DNA of 64,000 nt, taken from Avoscillospira_A sp052117125. GTDB lineage: Bacteria; Bacillota; Clostridia; Oscillospirales; Oscillospiraceae. The notes under the pieces were generated by a model that worked only from the letters and a program-made list of their open reading frames with translations, was not told where the DNA came from and made no database searches. The position numbers and the translations under genes were made by a program. Location of the stretch: contig NZ_JBQKJT010000001.1 in assembly GCF_052117125.1 (NCBI RefSeq), forward strand, positions 259,210 to 323,209. The letters are read 5' to 3'. Below are positions 1-8,834 of this stretch, in pieces (within the stretch, counting starts at the first letter, position 1; every line of letters starts with the position of its first letter).

Positions 1-49
1 TTACTGCCTTGTCGTCGATCTGAGTGCCGCAGTTCCTGCAATATGCCAT
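1..49 (-). CDS. Zinc-ribbon protein, N-terminal fragment
   Basis: Reading leftward from an ATG at 49, the frame is open to the window edge and begins MAYCRNCGTQIDDKAV. The CxxC pair (C4, C7) followed by a GTQI turn is the first half of a zinc-ribbon knuckle, as found at the N terminus of many short Firmicutes membrane or regulatory proteins. A GGAGGA ribosome site lies about 6 nt upstream of the ATG. Only 16 residues are visible, so the rest of the protein and its function cannot be judged. It is divergent from the eut operon. Confidence 0.7.
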   Translation of the reverse strand, partial: MAYCRNCGTQIDDKAV

Positions 50-318
50 AGTACTCTCCTCCGTTTGTTTCAAATCATTCTTTCCTCTTGTCCATACAAC
101 GCCGCCCCAGTGGTGCGGCCGGTTGTATCGATGCCAGTTTATCATATCCTGTCGAATTTTGCAATCCTTTCCATGCAGCGCCGCCGCGTGGTGCGCCGCG
201 CCTTCTGACGGCACATCGCAGACACCATGTTTGCGGTGTGTCGTGAAAAAAACTCCCTGTAACGACTCATGTTTTTTTCCGCCGCTGGCAATACTACCGG
301 CAGAAAGGCGGTGAAGTA
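50..318. promoter_or_regulatory. Intergenic leader of the eut operon with two inverted repeats
   Basis: This 269-bp gap separates the leftward zinc-ribbon gene from eutG and holds no convincing gene. Two dyads stand out. One has arms ATACAAC (94-100) and GTTGTAT (122-128) around a GCCGC/GCGGC stem. The other is a 13-bp stem (208-220 with 232-244, two G-U pairs, 11-nt loop) followed by a run of A, not T, so it is not a normal terminator for eut. I do not see the paired hexaloop hairpins expected of EutV antitermination targets. The dyads may be operators or leader structures; that is inference. Confidence 0.4.
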
Positions 319-1392
319 TTGCAAACGTTTCATTGTAAACCCCGGATTTTTTACGGCGACGGCGCGCTGGAGCAGCTGGGCCGCTGTCAGGGCCGTTCGG
401 TGCTGGTGGTCACCGACCGGTATTTTGCCCAATCGGGGCTGGCCCAGGCCGTGGGCAGCCGGGTACCGGGCGCGTCGGTGACGGTGTTTTCTGAGGTGAC
501 GCCGGACCCGTCGGCGGAGCTGGCGGCCCGGGGCGCGGCCCTCTGCGCCCGCAACGGCCACGACGTGCTCATCGCCCTGGGCGGCGGCAGTCCCATGGAC
601 TGCGCCAAGGGCATCGTCTATGTACAGGAGCAGCGGCCCCTGTTTATCGCCATCCCCACCACCTCCGGCACCGGCAGCGAGGTGACCAGTTTTTCGATTC
701 TCTCCCACAACGGCGTCAAGCACCCCATTGTGGACGACGCCCTCTTGCCCGACTGGGCCATTCTGGACCCGTCGCTGTTGCAGCAGCTGCCCCAGCCCCT
801 CATTGCCGACGCGGGTATGGACGTGCTGGCCCACTGTCTGGAAGCCGTGGCATCGAAGAACGCCTCCCCCTTCTCCGACGGCTACGCTTCCATGGCCTTC
901 CGCTGGTGCTATCAGAATCTCCCCCGCTCCTACGACGGGGACGCTTCGGTCCGCGGCGCGGTCCACGCCGCCGCCACCATGGCGGGACTGGCCTTTGACC
1001 ATGCGGGTCTGGGCGTCAGCCACGCATTGGCCCACGCATTGGGGGGCCGGTTCCATGTGGCCCACGGACGGCTCAACGGGATTTTGCTGCCCGCCGTTCT
1101 GGAGTACAACGGTTCCACCTGCCTGGGCCAATATGCGGAGCTGGCCCGGGTGGCGGGCATCGAGGGCGGCACGGAGCGGCTCCTGCTGCGCAATCTCATC
1201 ACAGCAATCAAGCGTCTGCGCCGCCGCCTGCACCTGCCGGAGACGCTGACGGCGGCGGGCATCGCCCCGGCGGACCTGGACAGCGCCCTGGACGCCCTGG
1301 TGACGGCGGCCCTGGCGGACCCCTGCTGCAAGACCAATCCCCGGACCCCCACCCGGCAGGACCTGACGGACCTGCTGCGGCAGGTGCGCTAG
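319..1392 (+). CDS. eutG: EutG-like iron-containing alcohol dehydrogenase
   Basis: 357-residue group III (Fe-dependent) alcohol dehydrogenase, predicted to reduce acetaldehyde to ethanol inside the ethanolamine microcompartment and so regenerate NAD+. The NAD-binding motif GGGSPMDCAK is at about 88-97 and TSGTGSE at about 115-121. Metal ligands fit D168, H172 and the histidine-rich block around 235-249 (SHALAHALGGRFHVAHG). The start is TTG at 319 behind AAGGCGGTGAAG; no ATG fits the conserved N terminus. It is the first gene of the run visible here, and its TAG stop directly abuts the eutA ATG. The eut context supports EutG over a general butanol-type dehydrogenase. Confidence 0.88.
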   Translation: MQTFHCKPRIFYGDGALEQLGRCQGRSVLVVTDRYFAQSGLAQAVGSRVPGASVTVFSEVTPDPSAELAARGAALCARNGHDVLIALGGGSPMDCAKGIVYVQEQRPLFIAIPTTSGTGSEVTSFSILSHNGVKHPIVDDALLPDWAILDPSLLQQLPQPLIADAGMDVLAHCLEAVASKNASPFSDGYASMAFRWCYQNLPRSYDGDASVRGAVHAAATMAGLAFDHAGLGVSHALAHALGGRFHVAHGRLNGILLPAVLEYNGSTCLGQYAELARVAGIEGGTERLLLRNLITAIKRLRRRLHLPETLTAAGIAPADLDSALDALVTAALADPCCKTNPRTPTRQDLTDLLRQVR

Positions 1393-2799
1393 ATGGAGCG
1401 GGCGCTGCTGTCGGTGGGGCTGGATATCGGCACCAGCACCACCCAGATGGTGCTGTCCCGGCTGACGGTGGAAAACAAGGCGTCGGCCTTTGCGGTGCCG
1501 GATTTGGCCATCACAGACCGGGAAATCATCTATCGTTCCGCCATCCACTTTACGCCCCTGTTGTCGGACACGGTCATCGACGCCGAAGCCATCCAGGCCA
1601 TTGTGGACGAGGAGTACCGCAAGGCGGGCATTTCCAAGTCGGACATTGAGACGGGGGCCGTCATCATCACCGGCGAGACGGCCCGCAAGGACAACGCCAA
1701 GCAGGTGCTGGCGGCCCTGTCGGGCTACGCCGGGGAATTTGTCGTTGCCACGGCCGGCCCGGACCTGGAGGGCATTCTGGCGGCCCGTGGGGCCGGATGC
1801 GACGAGTATTCCCGGGAGCACGACACGGCGGTGCTCAATTTTGACATCGGCGGCGGCACCGCCAACGCCTGTCTCTTTGACCGGGGCCGCTGCGTGGATA
1901 CGGGATGTTTAAATGTGGGCGGGCGGCTGATAAAATTCGATAAAAACCACCGCGTCACCTATATTTCCCCGGTGCTGGACGGTCTCACGACCCTTTCTGT
2001 CGGCCAGACCGTGACGGAAGCGGAGTTGCAGCCCGTGGCGGACCTGCTGACGGAAGCATTGGAGGAGGCCGCCGGACTGCGGCCCCGGACGGAGCTGTCC
2101 CAACGGCTCACCACCAACCGTCTCCCCGCCGTTCCGGAAACCGCTCCCATGCTGTCCTTCTCCGGCGGCGTGGCCGATATGATCTACACGGAATCGCCGC
2201 CGCCCTGGGACGCCTTTGGCGATATGGGCGTGATTCTGGGCCGGACCATTGCCCGCTCCCCCCTGCTGCAAGGGCCGCATATTCGGCCGAACGAGACCAT
2301 CCGGGCCACGGTGGTGGGGGCCGGCAGCCACGCCACCACCCTTTCGGGCAGTACCATCGCCTATGAGGGCGTGGACTTTCCTTTAAAGAATCTGCCGGTG
2401 CTGTCGCTGACCGCCGAGGAGACGGCGGGCGCTCCACAGGAACTCGCACAGACTGTGGAGAAAAAACTCCGCTGGTTCTGGGACAATGGCGAACCGTCGC
2501 CGGTGGTCCTGGCCTTTCCGGGCCAGCACAGCCCCGATTTCCAGACCATTGAACGGCTGGCCGAGGGACTTCTATCTGGGCTTGCCCCCTTGCAGCAGGC
2601 GGGCTTGCCCCTGCTGGTGGCGGTGACGGCGGACATGGCGAAAGCATTGGGACAGGCCATGCTGTGCCGGATGGCCCAGCCCCGGCATCTTCTGTGCATG
2701 GACGGATTGACCATGGAAACGGGTATGTATCTCGACATCGGCTCCCCCGTGGGCAGCGCATTGCCCGTGGTGGTGAAAACATTACTATTTGATCGGTGA
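1393..2799 (+). CDS. eutA: Ethanolamine ammonia-lyase reactivating factor EutA
   Basis: 468-residue EutA family protein. It is predicted to release damaged cobalamin from EutBC with ATP so that fresh adenosylcobalamin can bind. The N terminus has the ASKHA-type phosphate loop GLDIGTSTTQMVLS (about 9-22) and a second nucleotide motif FDIGGGTANACLFD (about 151-164). Length matches the family (about 465-475). The ATG follows the eutG stop with no gap, indicating translational coupling, and the gene lies directly upstream of eutB as in other Firmicutes. Confidence is high. Confidence 0.92.
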   Translation: MERALLSVGLDIGTSTTQMVLSRLTVENKASAFAVPDLAITDREIIYRSAIHFTPLLSDTVIDAEAIQAIVDEEYRKAGISKSDIETGAVIITGETARKDNAKQVLAALSGYAGEFVVATAGPDLEGILAARGAGCDEYSREHDTAVLNFDIGGGTANACLFDRGRCVDTGCLNVGGRLIKFDKNHRVTYISPVLDGLTTLSVGQTVTEAELQPVADLLTEALEEAAGLRPRTELSQRLTTNRLPAVPETAPMLSFSGGVADMIYTESPPPWDAFGDMGVILGRTIARSPLLQGPHIRPNETIRATVVGAGSHATTLSGSTIAYEGVDFPLKNLPVLSLTAEETAGAPQELAQTVEKKLRWFWDNGEPSPVVLAFPGQHSPDFQTIERLAEGLLSGLAPLQQAGLPLLVAVTADMAKALGQAMLCRMAQPRHLLCMDGLTMETGMYLDIGSPVGSALPVVVKTLLFDR

Positions 2800-2809
2800 G
2801 GTGTAGGAA

Positions 2810-4174
2810 TTGAAACTGCAAACGACGCTCTTTGGCAAGACATACCAGTTCCGCGATTTGCGGGACGTCATGGCCAAGGCCAACGAGGAAAAATCCGGCG
2901 ACAAGCTGGCGGGCATCGCCGCCGAAGACGCCCAGGAGCGGGTGGCGGCCAAGGCGGTGCTGGCGGAGATCACCCTGCGGGACCTGTACGAAAACCCCGC
3001 CGTTCCCTATGAGCAGGACGAGGTGACGCGGCTCATTCTTGACGGCGTCAACCAGACCATTTACCGGGAGATTGCCGGATGGACCGTGTCTCAGCTGCGG
3101 GAATGGCTGTTGGATGAACGGACCACCGGCGACAAAATCCGGCGGATTTCCCGGGGCCTGACCGCCGAGATGATCGCCGCCGTAGCCAAGCTCATGAGCA
3201 ATCTGGATTTGGTGTACGCCGCCGCCAAAATCCGTGTCACGGCCCACTGCAATACCACCATCGGCCTGCCCGGCACCTTGTCGTGCCGTCTCCAGCCCAA
3301 CCATACCACCGACGACCCCGACGGCATCATGGCGTCTCTGCTGGAGGGTCTCACTTACGGCGCAGGCGATGCGGTGCTGGGGCTGAACCCGGTGGATGAC
3401 AGTGTGGAGAGCGTGGAGCGGGTCTTGAAACGCTTTGATGAAATCCGCTGCCGCTGGGAGATTCCCACCCAGATCTGTGTGCTGGCCCATGTGACCACCC
3501 AGATGGAGGCCGTCCGCAAGGGCGCTCCGTCGGATTTGATCTTCCAGTCCATCGCGGGCAGCCAGAAGGGCAACGAGGCCTTCGGCTTCGCCGCCGCACA
3601 GATTGAGGAAGCCCGGCAGCTGATGCTGACCGAGGGTACCTGTGAGGGGCCCAACGTCCTGTACTTTGAGACGGGCCAGGGTTCGGAGCTGTCCTCCGAG
3701 GCCCATTACGGCTGGGACCAGGTGACCATGGAGGCCCGGTGTTACGGCTTTGCCCGGCCCTTCCAGCCGTTTCTCGTCAATACGGTGGTGGGCTTCATCG
3801 GCCCCGAGTACCTGTACGACGCCCGGCAGGTCATCCGGGCCGGATTGGAAGACCACTTCATGGGCAAGCTGACCGGCGTGCCCATGGGCTGCGACGCCTG
3901 TTACACCAACCATATGAAAGCCGACCAGAACGACATTGAAAATCTGGCGCTGCTGCTGACGTCCGCCGGATGCAATTACTTCATGGGCATCCCCCACGGC
4001 GACGACATCATGCTCAACTACCAGACCACGGGCTTCCATGAGACGGCGGCATTACGGGAGATCTTCGGCCTGACGGCCATTCCGCCCTTCCAGAAGTGGC
4101 TGGAGGACATGGGCTTTGTGGAGAACGGCAAGCTGACGGCCCGGGCCGGTGACGGCTCCATTCTCTTGGCATAG
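2810..4174 (+). CDS. eutB: Ethanolamine ammonia-lyase heavy chain EutB
   Basis: 454-residue large subunit of the adenosylcobalamin-dependent lyase that splits ethanolamine into acetaldehyde and ammonia. The sequence is EutB-like throughout, including the TIM-barrel motif GQGSELSSEAHYGWDQ with the conserved glutamate and the stretch CDACYTNHMKADQND. Length is within a few residues of the family norm. The start is TTG at 2810 behind GGTGAGGTGTAGGA, giving MKLQTTLFGKTYQF, the usual N terminus. It follows eutA by 10 nt and is followed by eutC after 11 nt, as expected for the two lyase subunits. Confidence 0.96.
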   Translation: MKLQTTLFGKTYQFRDLRDVMAKANEEKSGDKLAGIAAEDAQERVAAKAVLAEITLRDLYENPAVPYEQDEVTRLILDGVNQTIYREIAGWTVSQLREWLLDERTTGDKIRRISRGLTAEMIAAVAKLMSNLDLVYAAAKIRVTAHCNTTIGLPGTLSCRLQPNHTTDDPDGIMASLLEGLTYGAGDAVLGLNPVDDSVESVERVLKRFDEIRCRWEIPTQICVLAHVTTQMEAVRKGAPSDLIFQSIAGSQKGNEAFGFAAAQIEEARQLMLTEGTCEGPNVLYFETGQGSELSSEAHYGWDQVTMEARCYGFARPFQPFLVNTVVGFIGPEYLYDARQVIRAGLEDHFMGKLTGVPMGCDACYTNHMKADQNDIENLALLLTSAGCNYFMGIPHGDDIMLNYQTTGFHETAALREIFGLTAIPPFQKWLEDMGFVENGKLTARAGDGSILLA

Positions 4175-4185
4175 GAGGGGACGAG

Positions 4186-5067
4186 ATGAACAAGGAAGAA
4201 CTGAAAGCCATGGTGGCCCAAATGCTGCGGGACATGGGCCAACCTACCGGCAGCACCGCGCCCGCCCCGTCGTCCGCCCCGTCCCACAGCGACGGAGCCG
4301 TGGACGACCTGTCCAAAATCGACCTGCGCAAGCAGTATCTGGTGGAGAACCCGGCCAACGGTCCGGTCTTTCTGGCCCTGAAGGCCAAGACCCCCGCCCG
4401 CATCGGCGTGGGCCGGGCCGGCGCCCGCTATAAAACCGTGACGCTGCTGCGGTTCCGGGCCGACCACGCCGCCGCCCAGGACAGTGTCTTTTCGCAGGTG
4501 CCGGAATCCTTTTACAGAAGCAACGATCTGGTCTACGTCAAGACCAGGTGCGAGGACAAGGACGAATACTTGACCCGCCCCGACCTGGGCCGCCGCTTTG
4601 ACGAAAAGAACCAGGCCATCATCAAAGAAACCTGCGGCCAGCACCCGAAGGTCCTGCTGGTCATCGGCGACGGCCTCAGCTCCGCCGCCATCGAGGCCAA
4701 CGCCATGGACTGCGCCCGGGCCATCCGCCAGGGCCTATCCGCCTACGGCATCGAGCTGGGCAAGACGCTGTTTGTCCAGTACTGCCGCGTGGGCGCGTCG
4801 GACCACATCGGCTCTCTCACCGACGCGGAGCTGGTCTGTATGCTGGTGGGCGAACGGCCCGGTCTGGTCACCGCCGAGTCCATGTCGGCCTATCTCACCT
4901 ATAACCCCCGCATCGGCGTGCCGGAGTCGGCCCGGACCGTGGTTTCCAACATCCACCGCCAGGGTACCCCCGCCGTGGAAGCGGGCGCACACATCGCGTC
5001 TCTGATTCGGCAAATGCTGGAGAAGAAATGCTCCGGCGTGGCCTTTCGCCAGGGGGTGGGCCAATGA
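4186..5067 (+). CDS. eutC: Ethanolamine ammonia-lyase light chain EutC
   Basis: 293-residue small subunit of ethanolamine ammonia-lyase, which completes the cobalamin-binding site with EutB. The N terminus MNKEELKAMVAQMLRDMGQ is a short amphipathic helix, the kind that targets cargo to microcompartment shells. A Pro/Ser/Ala-rich linker (about 23-40) leads to the conserved core with DLRKQYLVENP, ARIGVGRAGARYKT and VLLVIGDGLSSAAIEANA. The ATG has a GAGGGGACGAG ribosome site. Its TGA stop overlaps the eutL start (ATGA). Confidence 0.95.
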   Translation: MNKEELKAMVAQMLRDMGQPTGSTAPAPSSAPSHSDGAVDDLSKIDLRKQYLVENPANGPVFLALKAKTPARIGVGRAGARYKTVTLLRFRADHAAAQDSVFSQVPESFYRSNDLVYVKTRCEDKDEYLTRPDLGRRFDEKNQAIIKETCGQHPKVLLVIGDGLSSAAIEANAMDCARAIRQGLSAYGIELGKTLFVQYCRVGASDHIGSLTDAELVCMLVGERPGLVTAESMSAYLTYNPRIGVPESARTVVSNIHRQGTPAVEAGAHIASLIRQMLEKKCSGVAFRQGVGQ

Positions 5068-5723
5068 CCGGCGATACCCTGCCCGTGGAGATTCTGACGC
5101 TGCAACTGATTGCCAACGTCTCCCCCGATCTGGCCCGGCAGCTGGGTCTGGATGCCCGCCACAAGTCCATCGGCCTGCTGTCCACCGACTGCGACGATGT
5201 GACGTATATGGCCCTGGACGAAGCGACGAAAAAGGCCGCCGTGGACGTGGTCTACGCCCGCAGTCTCTACGCCGGCGCCGCCAACGCCTCCACCCGGCTG
5301 GCCGGTGAGGTCATCGGCATTCTGGCCGGGCCGAGCCCGTCGGAGGTGACGGCAGGGCTGCAAAGCGCCGCCGACTTTCTCCGCTCCGGCGTAGGCTTCC
5401 GGACGGCCAACGACGCGGGGGACGTGGTGTATCTGGCCCACTGTGTCTCCCGGACCGGGTCCTATCTGTCGAAGCTGGCCGAGATTCCCCAGGGCGAGGC
5501 CATTGCCTATCTGATCGCCCCGCCGGTGGAGGCCATGGTGGCGCTGGATGCGGCGCTGAAAGCGTCGGACGTCCGCATGACCGCCTTTTTCGCCCCGCCC
5601 AGCGAGACCAACTTCGCCGGTGGTCTGCTCACCGGCACCCAGAGCGCGTGTATCGCCGCCTGTGACGCCTTTGGAGAAGCCGTCCGGGCCGTGGCCGCCG
5701 CGCCGCAGAGTTATGGAGGATGA
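5064..5723 (+). CDS. eutL: Microcompartment trimeric shell protein EutL
   Basis: 219-residue BMC-T shell protein with two fused BMC domains, forming pseudohexameric trimers with a gated pore in the ethanolamine compartment shell. The typical segments LDARHKSIGLLSTDCDDVTY and GEVIGILAGPSPSEVTAGL mark the first domain; AIAYLIAPPVEAMVALDAALK lies in the second. Its length is that of EutL. The ATG at 5064 overlaps the eutC stop by 4 nt, and its own stop lies just before the eutE start, so it sits in the coupled operon. Confidence 0.93.
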   Translation: MTGDTLPVEILTLQLIANVSPDLARQLGLDARHKSIGLLSTDCDDVTYMALDEATKKAAVDVVYARSLYAGAANASTRLAGEVIGILAGPSPSEVTAGLQSAADFLRSGVGFRTANDAGDVVYLAHCVSRTGSYLSKLAEIPQGEAIAYLIAPPVEAMVALDAALKASDVRMTAFFAPPSETNFAGGLLTGTQSACIAACDAFGEAVRAVAAAPQSYGG

Positions 5724-5725
5724 GT

Positions 5726-7186
5726 ATGGAACTGGACAAGGATTTGCGCTCCCGGCAGGAAGCCCGGGAGCTGATTCAAAAGGCCAAGGCCGCTGCGGAC
5801 GTGCTGGCCGGATTCAATCAGTCCCAGGTGGACCGGATTGCCAAGGCCATCTGTGACGCCGGTATGGCCCACGCGCAGGAACTGGCCGAGCTGGCCTGCC
5901 GGGAGACGGGCTTCGGCAACGTCCCCGACAAAACCATTAAGAATCAATTTGCCGCCCAGACGGTCTATGACGCCATCAAAGACGAAAAGACCATCGGCAT
6001 CATCGCCGAGCACCCGGAGAAAAAACTGCTGGATGTGGGCGTCCCCGTGGGCGTCATCGCGGGCATCGTCCCGTCCACCAACCCCACCTCCACGGTCATC
6101 TACAAATCCATGATCGCCTTGAAGGCGGGCAACGCCATTGTCTTCTCCCCCCACCCCAACGCGGCCAAGTGTACGCTGCGGGCCGTGGAGATTGTGGCCC
6201 AGGCGGCGAAGCAGGCCGGATGCCCCGACGGGGCCATTTCCGCCCTGCCCACCCCCACCATGGCGGCGGTGGAGGAATTGATGCGCCACGATCTGGTCAA
6301 ACTGATCTTGGCCACCGGCGGCCCCGGCATGGTCAAGGCCGCCTATTCCTCGGGCCGTCCGGCCATCGGCGTCGGCGCGGGCAACGGCCCGGCCTATATC
6401 CAGAAGACCGCCGACGTGCCAAAGGCCGTGGCCGCCATTGTCAAATCGAAAACCTTTGACAACGGCACCGTCTGCGCCTCGGAACAGAGCGTCATCGTGG
6501 AGGCGTCCATGGAACAGACGGTCCGGGCCGAGATGCGGCGGCAGGGCTGCCACTTCCTGGACAAACAGCAGGCCGACCGTCTGGCCGGATTCCTGTTCCG
6601 GCCCAACGGGGCCATCAACGCGGCGGTGGTGGGCAAGACGGCGGCGGAGATCGCCCAGCTGGCAGGCCTCAGCGGCGTGCCGTCCACGGCGAAAATTCTG
6701 GTGGCCGACGCCAGGGAAGCGGGCCACGATCAGCCCTATTCGAGAGAGAAGCTCTGCCCCATTCTGGGCTTCTTCGTGGAGCGGGACGAGGATGCGGTGC
6801 TGGAAAAATGCTGTCAGATTCTCCGCAACGAGGGCAGCGGCCACACCTTCTCCATGCACACCAACGATGAATCGGTGGTGCGGCGGTTTGGCGAGAAAAT
6901 CCCCGTCTCCCGCTTCCTGGTCAACACCCCGGCCACCTTCGGCGGCATCGGCGCGTCCACCAATCTGTTCCCGGCCCTGACTCTGGGCTGCGGCGCCGTA
7001 GGCGGCAGCTCGTCTTCCAACAACATCGGTCCTCTGGACCTCATCAACATCCGCCGCATTGCCTGGGGCGTCTCCGACGGTGTCCCCCGCAGCAGCGGCA
7101 ATACCACCGCCCCCGTGTCCTCCGCCGTCGTCTCCGACGACATGGTGGAAGCACTGGTCAACAAGATTCTGGCAAAACTGCAATAA
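5726..7186 (+). CDS. eutE: CoA-acylating acetaldehyde dehydrogenase EutE
   Basis: 486-residue NAD-dependent enzyme that converts acetaldehyde plus CoA to acetyl-CoA in the compartment lumen. The N-terminal helix MELDKDLRSRQEARELIQKA resembles the encapsulation peptide of EutE/PduP proteins. The catalytic cysteine lies in FDNGTVCASEQS (C250). An ATG at 5720 is also in frame, but GGAGG at 5715-5719 would touch it, so the ATG at 5726 with a 6-nt gap is chosen. EutE and EutG together recycle NAD inside the shell. Confidence 0.95.
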   Translation: MELDKDLRSRQEARELIQKAKAAADVLAGFNQSQVDRIAKAICDAGMAHAQELAELACRETGFGNVPDKTIKNQFAAQTVYDAIKDEKTIGIIAEHPEKKLLDVGVPVGVIAGIVPSTNPTSTVIYKSMIALKAGNAIVFSPHPNAAKCTLRAVEIVAQAAKQAGCPDGAISALPTPTMAAVEELMRHDLVKLILATGGPGMVKAAYSSGRPAIGVGAGNGPAYIQKTADVPKAVAAIVKSKTFDNGTVCASEQSVIVEASMEQTVRAEMRRQGCHFLDKQQADRLAGFLFRPNGAINAAVVGKTAAEIAQLAGLSGVPSTAKILVADAREAGHDQPYSREKLCPILGFFVERDEDAVLEKCCQILRNEGSGHTFSMHTNDESVVRRFGEKIPVSRFLVNTPATFGGIGASTNLFPALTLGCGAVGGSSSSNNIGPLDLINIRRIAWGVSDGVPRSSGNTTAPVSSAVVSDDMVEALVNKILAKLQ

Positions 7187-7212
7187 GTAACGGATAAAGG
7201 AGCGTTTACAAC

Positions 7213-7512
7213 ATGGCTAACACAAATGCACTGGGTATGATCGAAACGAAGGGTCTCGTCGGGGCCATTGAAGCCGCCGACGCCATGGTCAAGTCCGCCA
7301 ACGTCCAGCTGGTGGGCCGCGTCCAGGTGGGCGGCGGTCTGGTCACCGTCATGGTCCGGGGCGACGTGGGCGCGGTGAAGTCCGCCACCGAGGCCGGTGC
7401 CGCCGCCGCGGAAAAGGTGGGCGAAGTGGTGTCCGTCCATGTGATTCCCCGCCCCCATGCCGAGGTCAACGGCATTCTGCCCTCCGGCAGCGACGGGTCC
7501 GGCGAGGCGTAA
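7213..7512 (+). CDS. eutM: Microcompartment hexameric shell protein EutM
   Basis: 99-residue single-domain BMC-H protein, the major hexagonal tile of the shell. The sequence begins MANTNALGMIETKGLVGAIE and contains the BMC core AADAMVKSANVQLVG and ASVHVIPRPH-like end (VVSVHVIPRPHAEV). AAAGGAG precedes the ATG. It is the only BMC-H gene in the window: eutS and a second eutM or eutK are absent here, so the shell would rest on EutM, EutL and EutN unless others are encoded elsewhere. Confidence 0.95.
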   Translation: MANTNALGMIETKGLVGAIEAADAMVKSANVQLVGRVQVGGGLVTVMVRGDVGAVKSATEAGAAAAEKVGEVVSVHVIPRPHAEVNGILPSGSDGSGEA

Positions 7513-7515
7513 GCC

Positions 7516-8232
7516 GTGGCGCTCTTTACAGAGAGCAGCGTCCGGGCCTGTATTCGGGTGAAGGACGGCCGCCGGGTGTTCTATTTAGGCCCCGGCGACC
7601 GCCTGACCCCGTCGGCCCGGGAGTGGCTGCGGCAGGAGCGCATTGAGATCGTCCAGGGGGAGCAGCTCAAGCCGAAAACGTATGAGACTCTGTTCGGCGG
7701 GACATTGACGGAAAAGCCCGAGCATATGACCCATCTGCGGGGCAACCTTCTGGTATTCAAGGACCATCCCCGCATTGAGTTCCGTGGCCAGATCGACCTC
7801 TTGGAAGCGGAGCTGCTGCTGGCCCAGCGGACGGCCATGGCCGATGGCCGGGAGGACATGGCGGACCATCTCCAGGAGATTCTCGATTTTGTCCGCAGTC
7901 TCATCCGGGCCGACGTGCTGGACGAGCCGGTGCAGCCTCTGCATCTGCTGGGCCTGACGGTGGAGGAATTGCGGGAGCGGAGCCACGCACCACAAAAATA
8001 CTACGGCCAAAGCCATTTTATGCCCTCCCGCCACGATTCCCCCACCCTGCTGGCCATCAACAAGGTCCGCACCGTCATCCGCCAGGCGGAGCGGGCGGCC
8101 TACCGGGCCTTTCGGGACGAAAACGGGGTGGTAAGCCGGGACGATATCATTCTGGCCCTGAACCGGCTTTCCAGCCTGTGCTGGATTTTGGAGATACAAC
8201 TGAAAGCGGAACAAAAGGAGGTGGAGCCATGA
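7516..8232 (+). CDS. eutT: Corrinoid adenosyltransferase EutT (Firmicutes type)
   Basis: 238-residue protein predicted to adenosylate cob(I)alamin and supply the coenzyme of EutBC. An N-terminal segment of about 75 residues (MALFTESSVRACIRVKDGRR) resembles the extra domain of Firmicutes EutT. The C-terminal helical region (about 80-235) carries RGQIDLLEAELLLAQ and an all-helical adenosyltransferase pattern. The start is GTG at 7516, only 3 nt after the eutM stop. The stop overlaps the pduL start (ATGA). The assignment rests on family resemblance and context. Confidence 0.85.
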   Translation: MALFTESSVRACIRVKDGRRVFYLGPGDRLTPSAREWLRQERIEIVQGEQLKPKTYETLFGGTLTEKPEHMTHLRGNLLVFKDHPRIEFRGQIDLLEAELLLAQRTAMADGREDMADHLQEILDFVRSLIRADVLDEPVQPLHLLGLTVEELRERSHAPQKYYGQSHFMPSRHDSPTLLAINKVRTVIRQAERAAYRAFRDENGVVSRDDIILALNRLSSLCWILEIQLKAEQKEVEP

Positions 8233-8834
8233 ATCTGGTGGAGCGCGTCACGGACGAGGTCTGCCGCCGTCTGTTTCTGGAGGTGGAGGCGTCTGGCCGT
8301 CACGTCCATCTGACGGATGACCAGGCGCAAACGCTGTTCGGCCACGGCCTGACCAATGTGCGGCCCCTGTCCCAGCCGGGCCAGTACGTCTGCGCCGAGC
8401 GGGTGACGCTGGTGGGTCCCAAGGGCAAGCTGGAGCGGGTGGCCGTTCTGGGACCGGCCCGGAAGGAGGCCCAGGTGGAGATCTCCCGCACCGACGCCTA
8501 TACCCTGGGCATCGACGCCCCCGTGCGGCTCAGCGGCCATGTGGAAGGCACGCCGGGCATTACCCTGGTGGGCGACCATGGACAGGTACAGCTGAACCAG
8601 GGCGTCATGGTGGCCCAGCGCCACATCCATATGACGCCGGAGGATGCGGCCCTGCACGGCCTGAAAAACGGCGATACCGTCTCTCTGCGGTGCCTGTCGT
8701 CCCGGCCGGTGATTTTGCAGGGGGTGTCGGTGCGGGTCAGTCCCCAGTTTGCCACCTTTGCCCACATCGATCTGGACGAGGCCAACGGCTGCGGCCACAA
8801 AAAGGGGGACCTGGGGATGATTGTCCATGGTTGA
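8229..8834 (+). CDS. pduL: PduL-type phosphotransacylase (EutD function)
   Basis: 201-residue PduL family enzyme that exchanges CoA of acetyl-CoA for phosphate to give acetyl phosphate, recycling CoA inside the compartment and allowing ATP synthesis by acetate kinase. Both metal-binding segments of the duplicated fold are present: SGRHVHLTD (H25, H27) and AQRHIHMTPEDA (H132, H134). The ATG overlaps the eutT stop by 4 nt. In Gram-positive eut loci this enzyme commonly replaces the unrelated Pta-like EutD of enterics. Confidence 0.92.
   Translation: MNLVERVTDEVCRRLFLEVEASGRHVHLTDDQAQTLFGHGLTNVRPLSQPGQYVCAERVTLVGPKGKLERVAVLGPARKEAQVEISRTDAYTLGIDAPVRLSGHVEGTPGITLVGDHGQVQLNQGVMVAQRHIHMTPEDAALHGLKNGDTVSLRCLSSRPVILQGVSVRVSPQFATFAHIDLDEANGCGHKKGDLGMIVHG

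Noticed and set aside
208..251. Intrinsic terminator before eutG
   Set aside because: The stem is strong but is followed by A residues on the plus strand and has its T-run on the wrong side for the minus strand.
142..1821. 559-codon minus-strand frame over eutG and eutA
   Set aside because: Antisense of two clearly real genes, composition typical of high-GC shadow frames.
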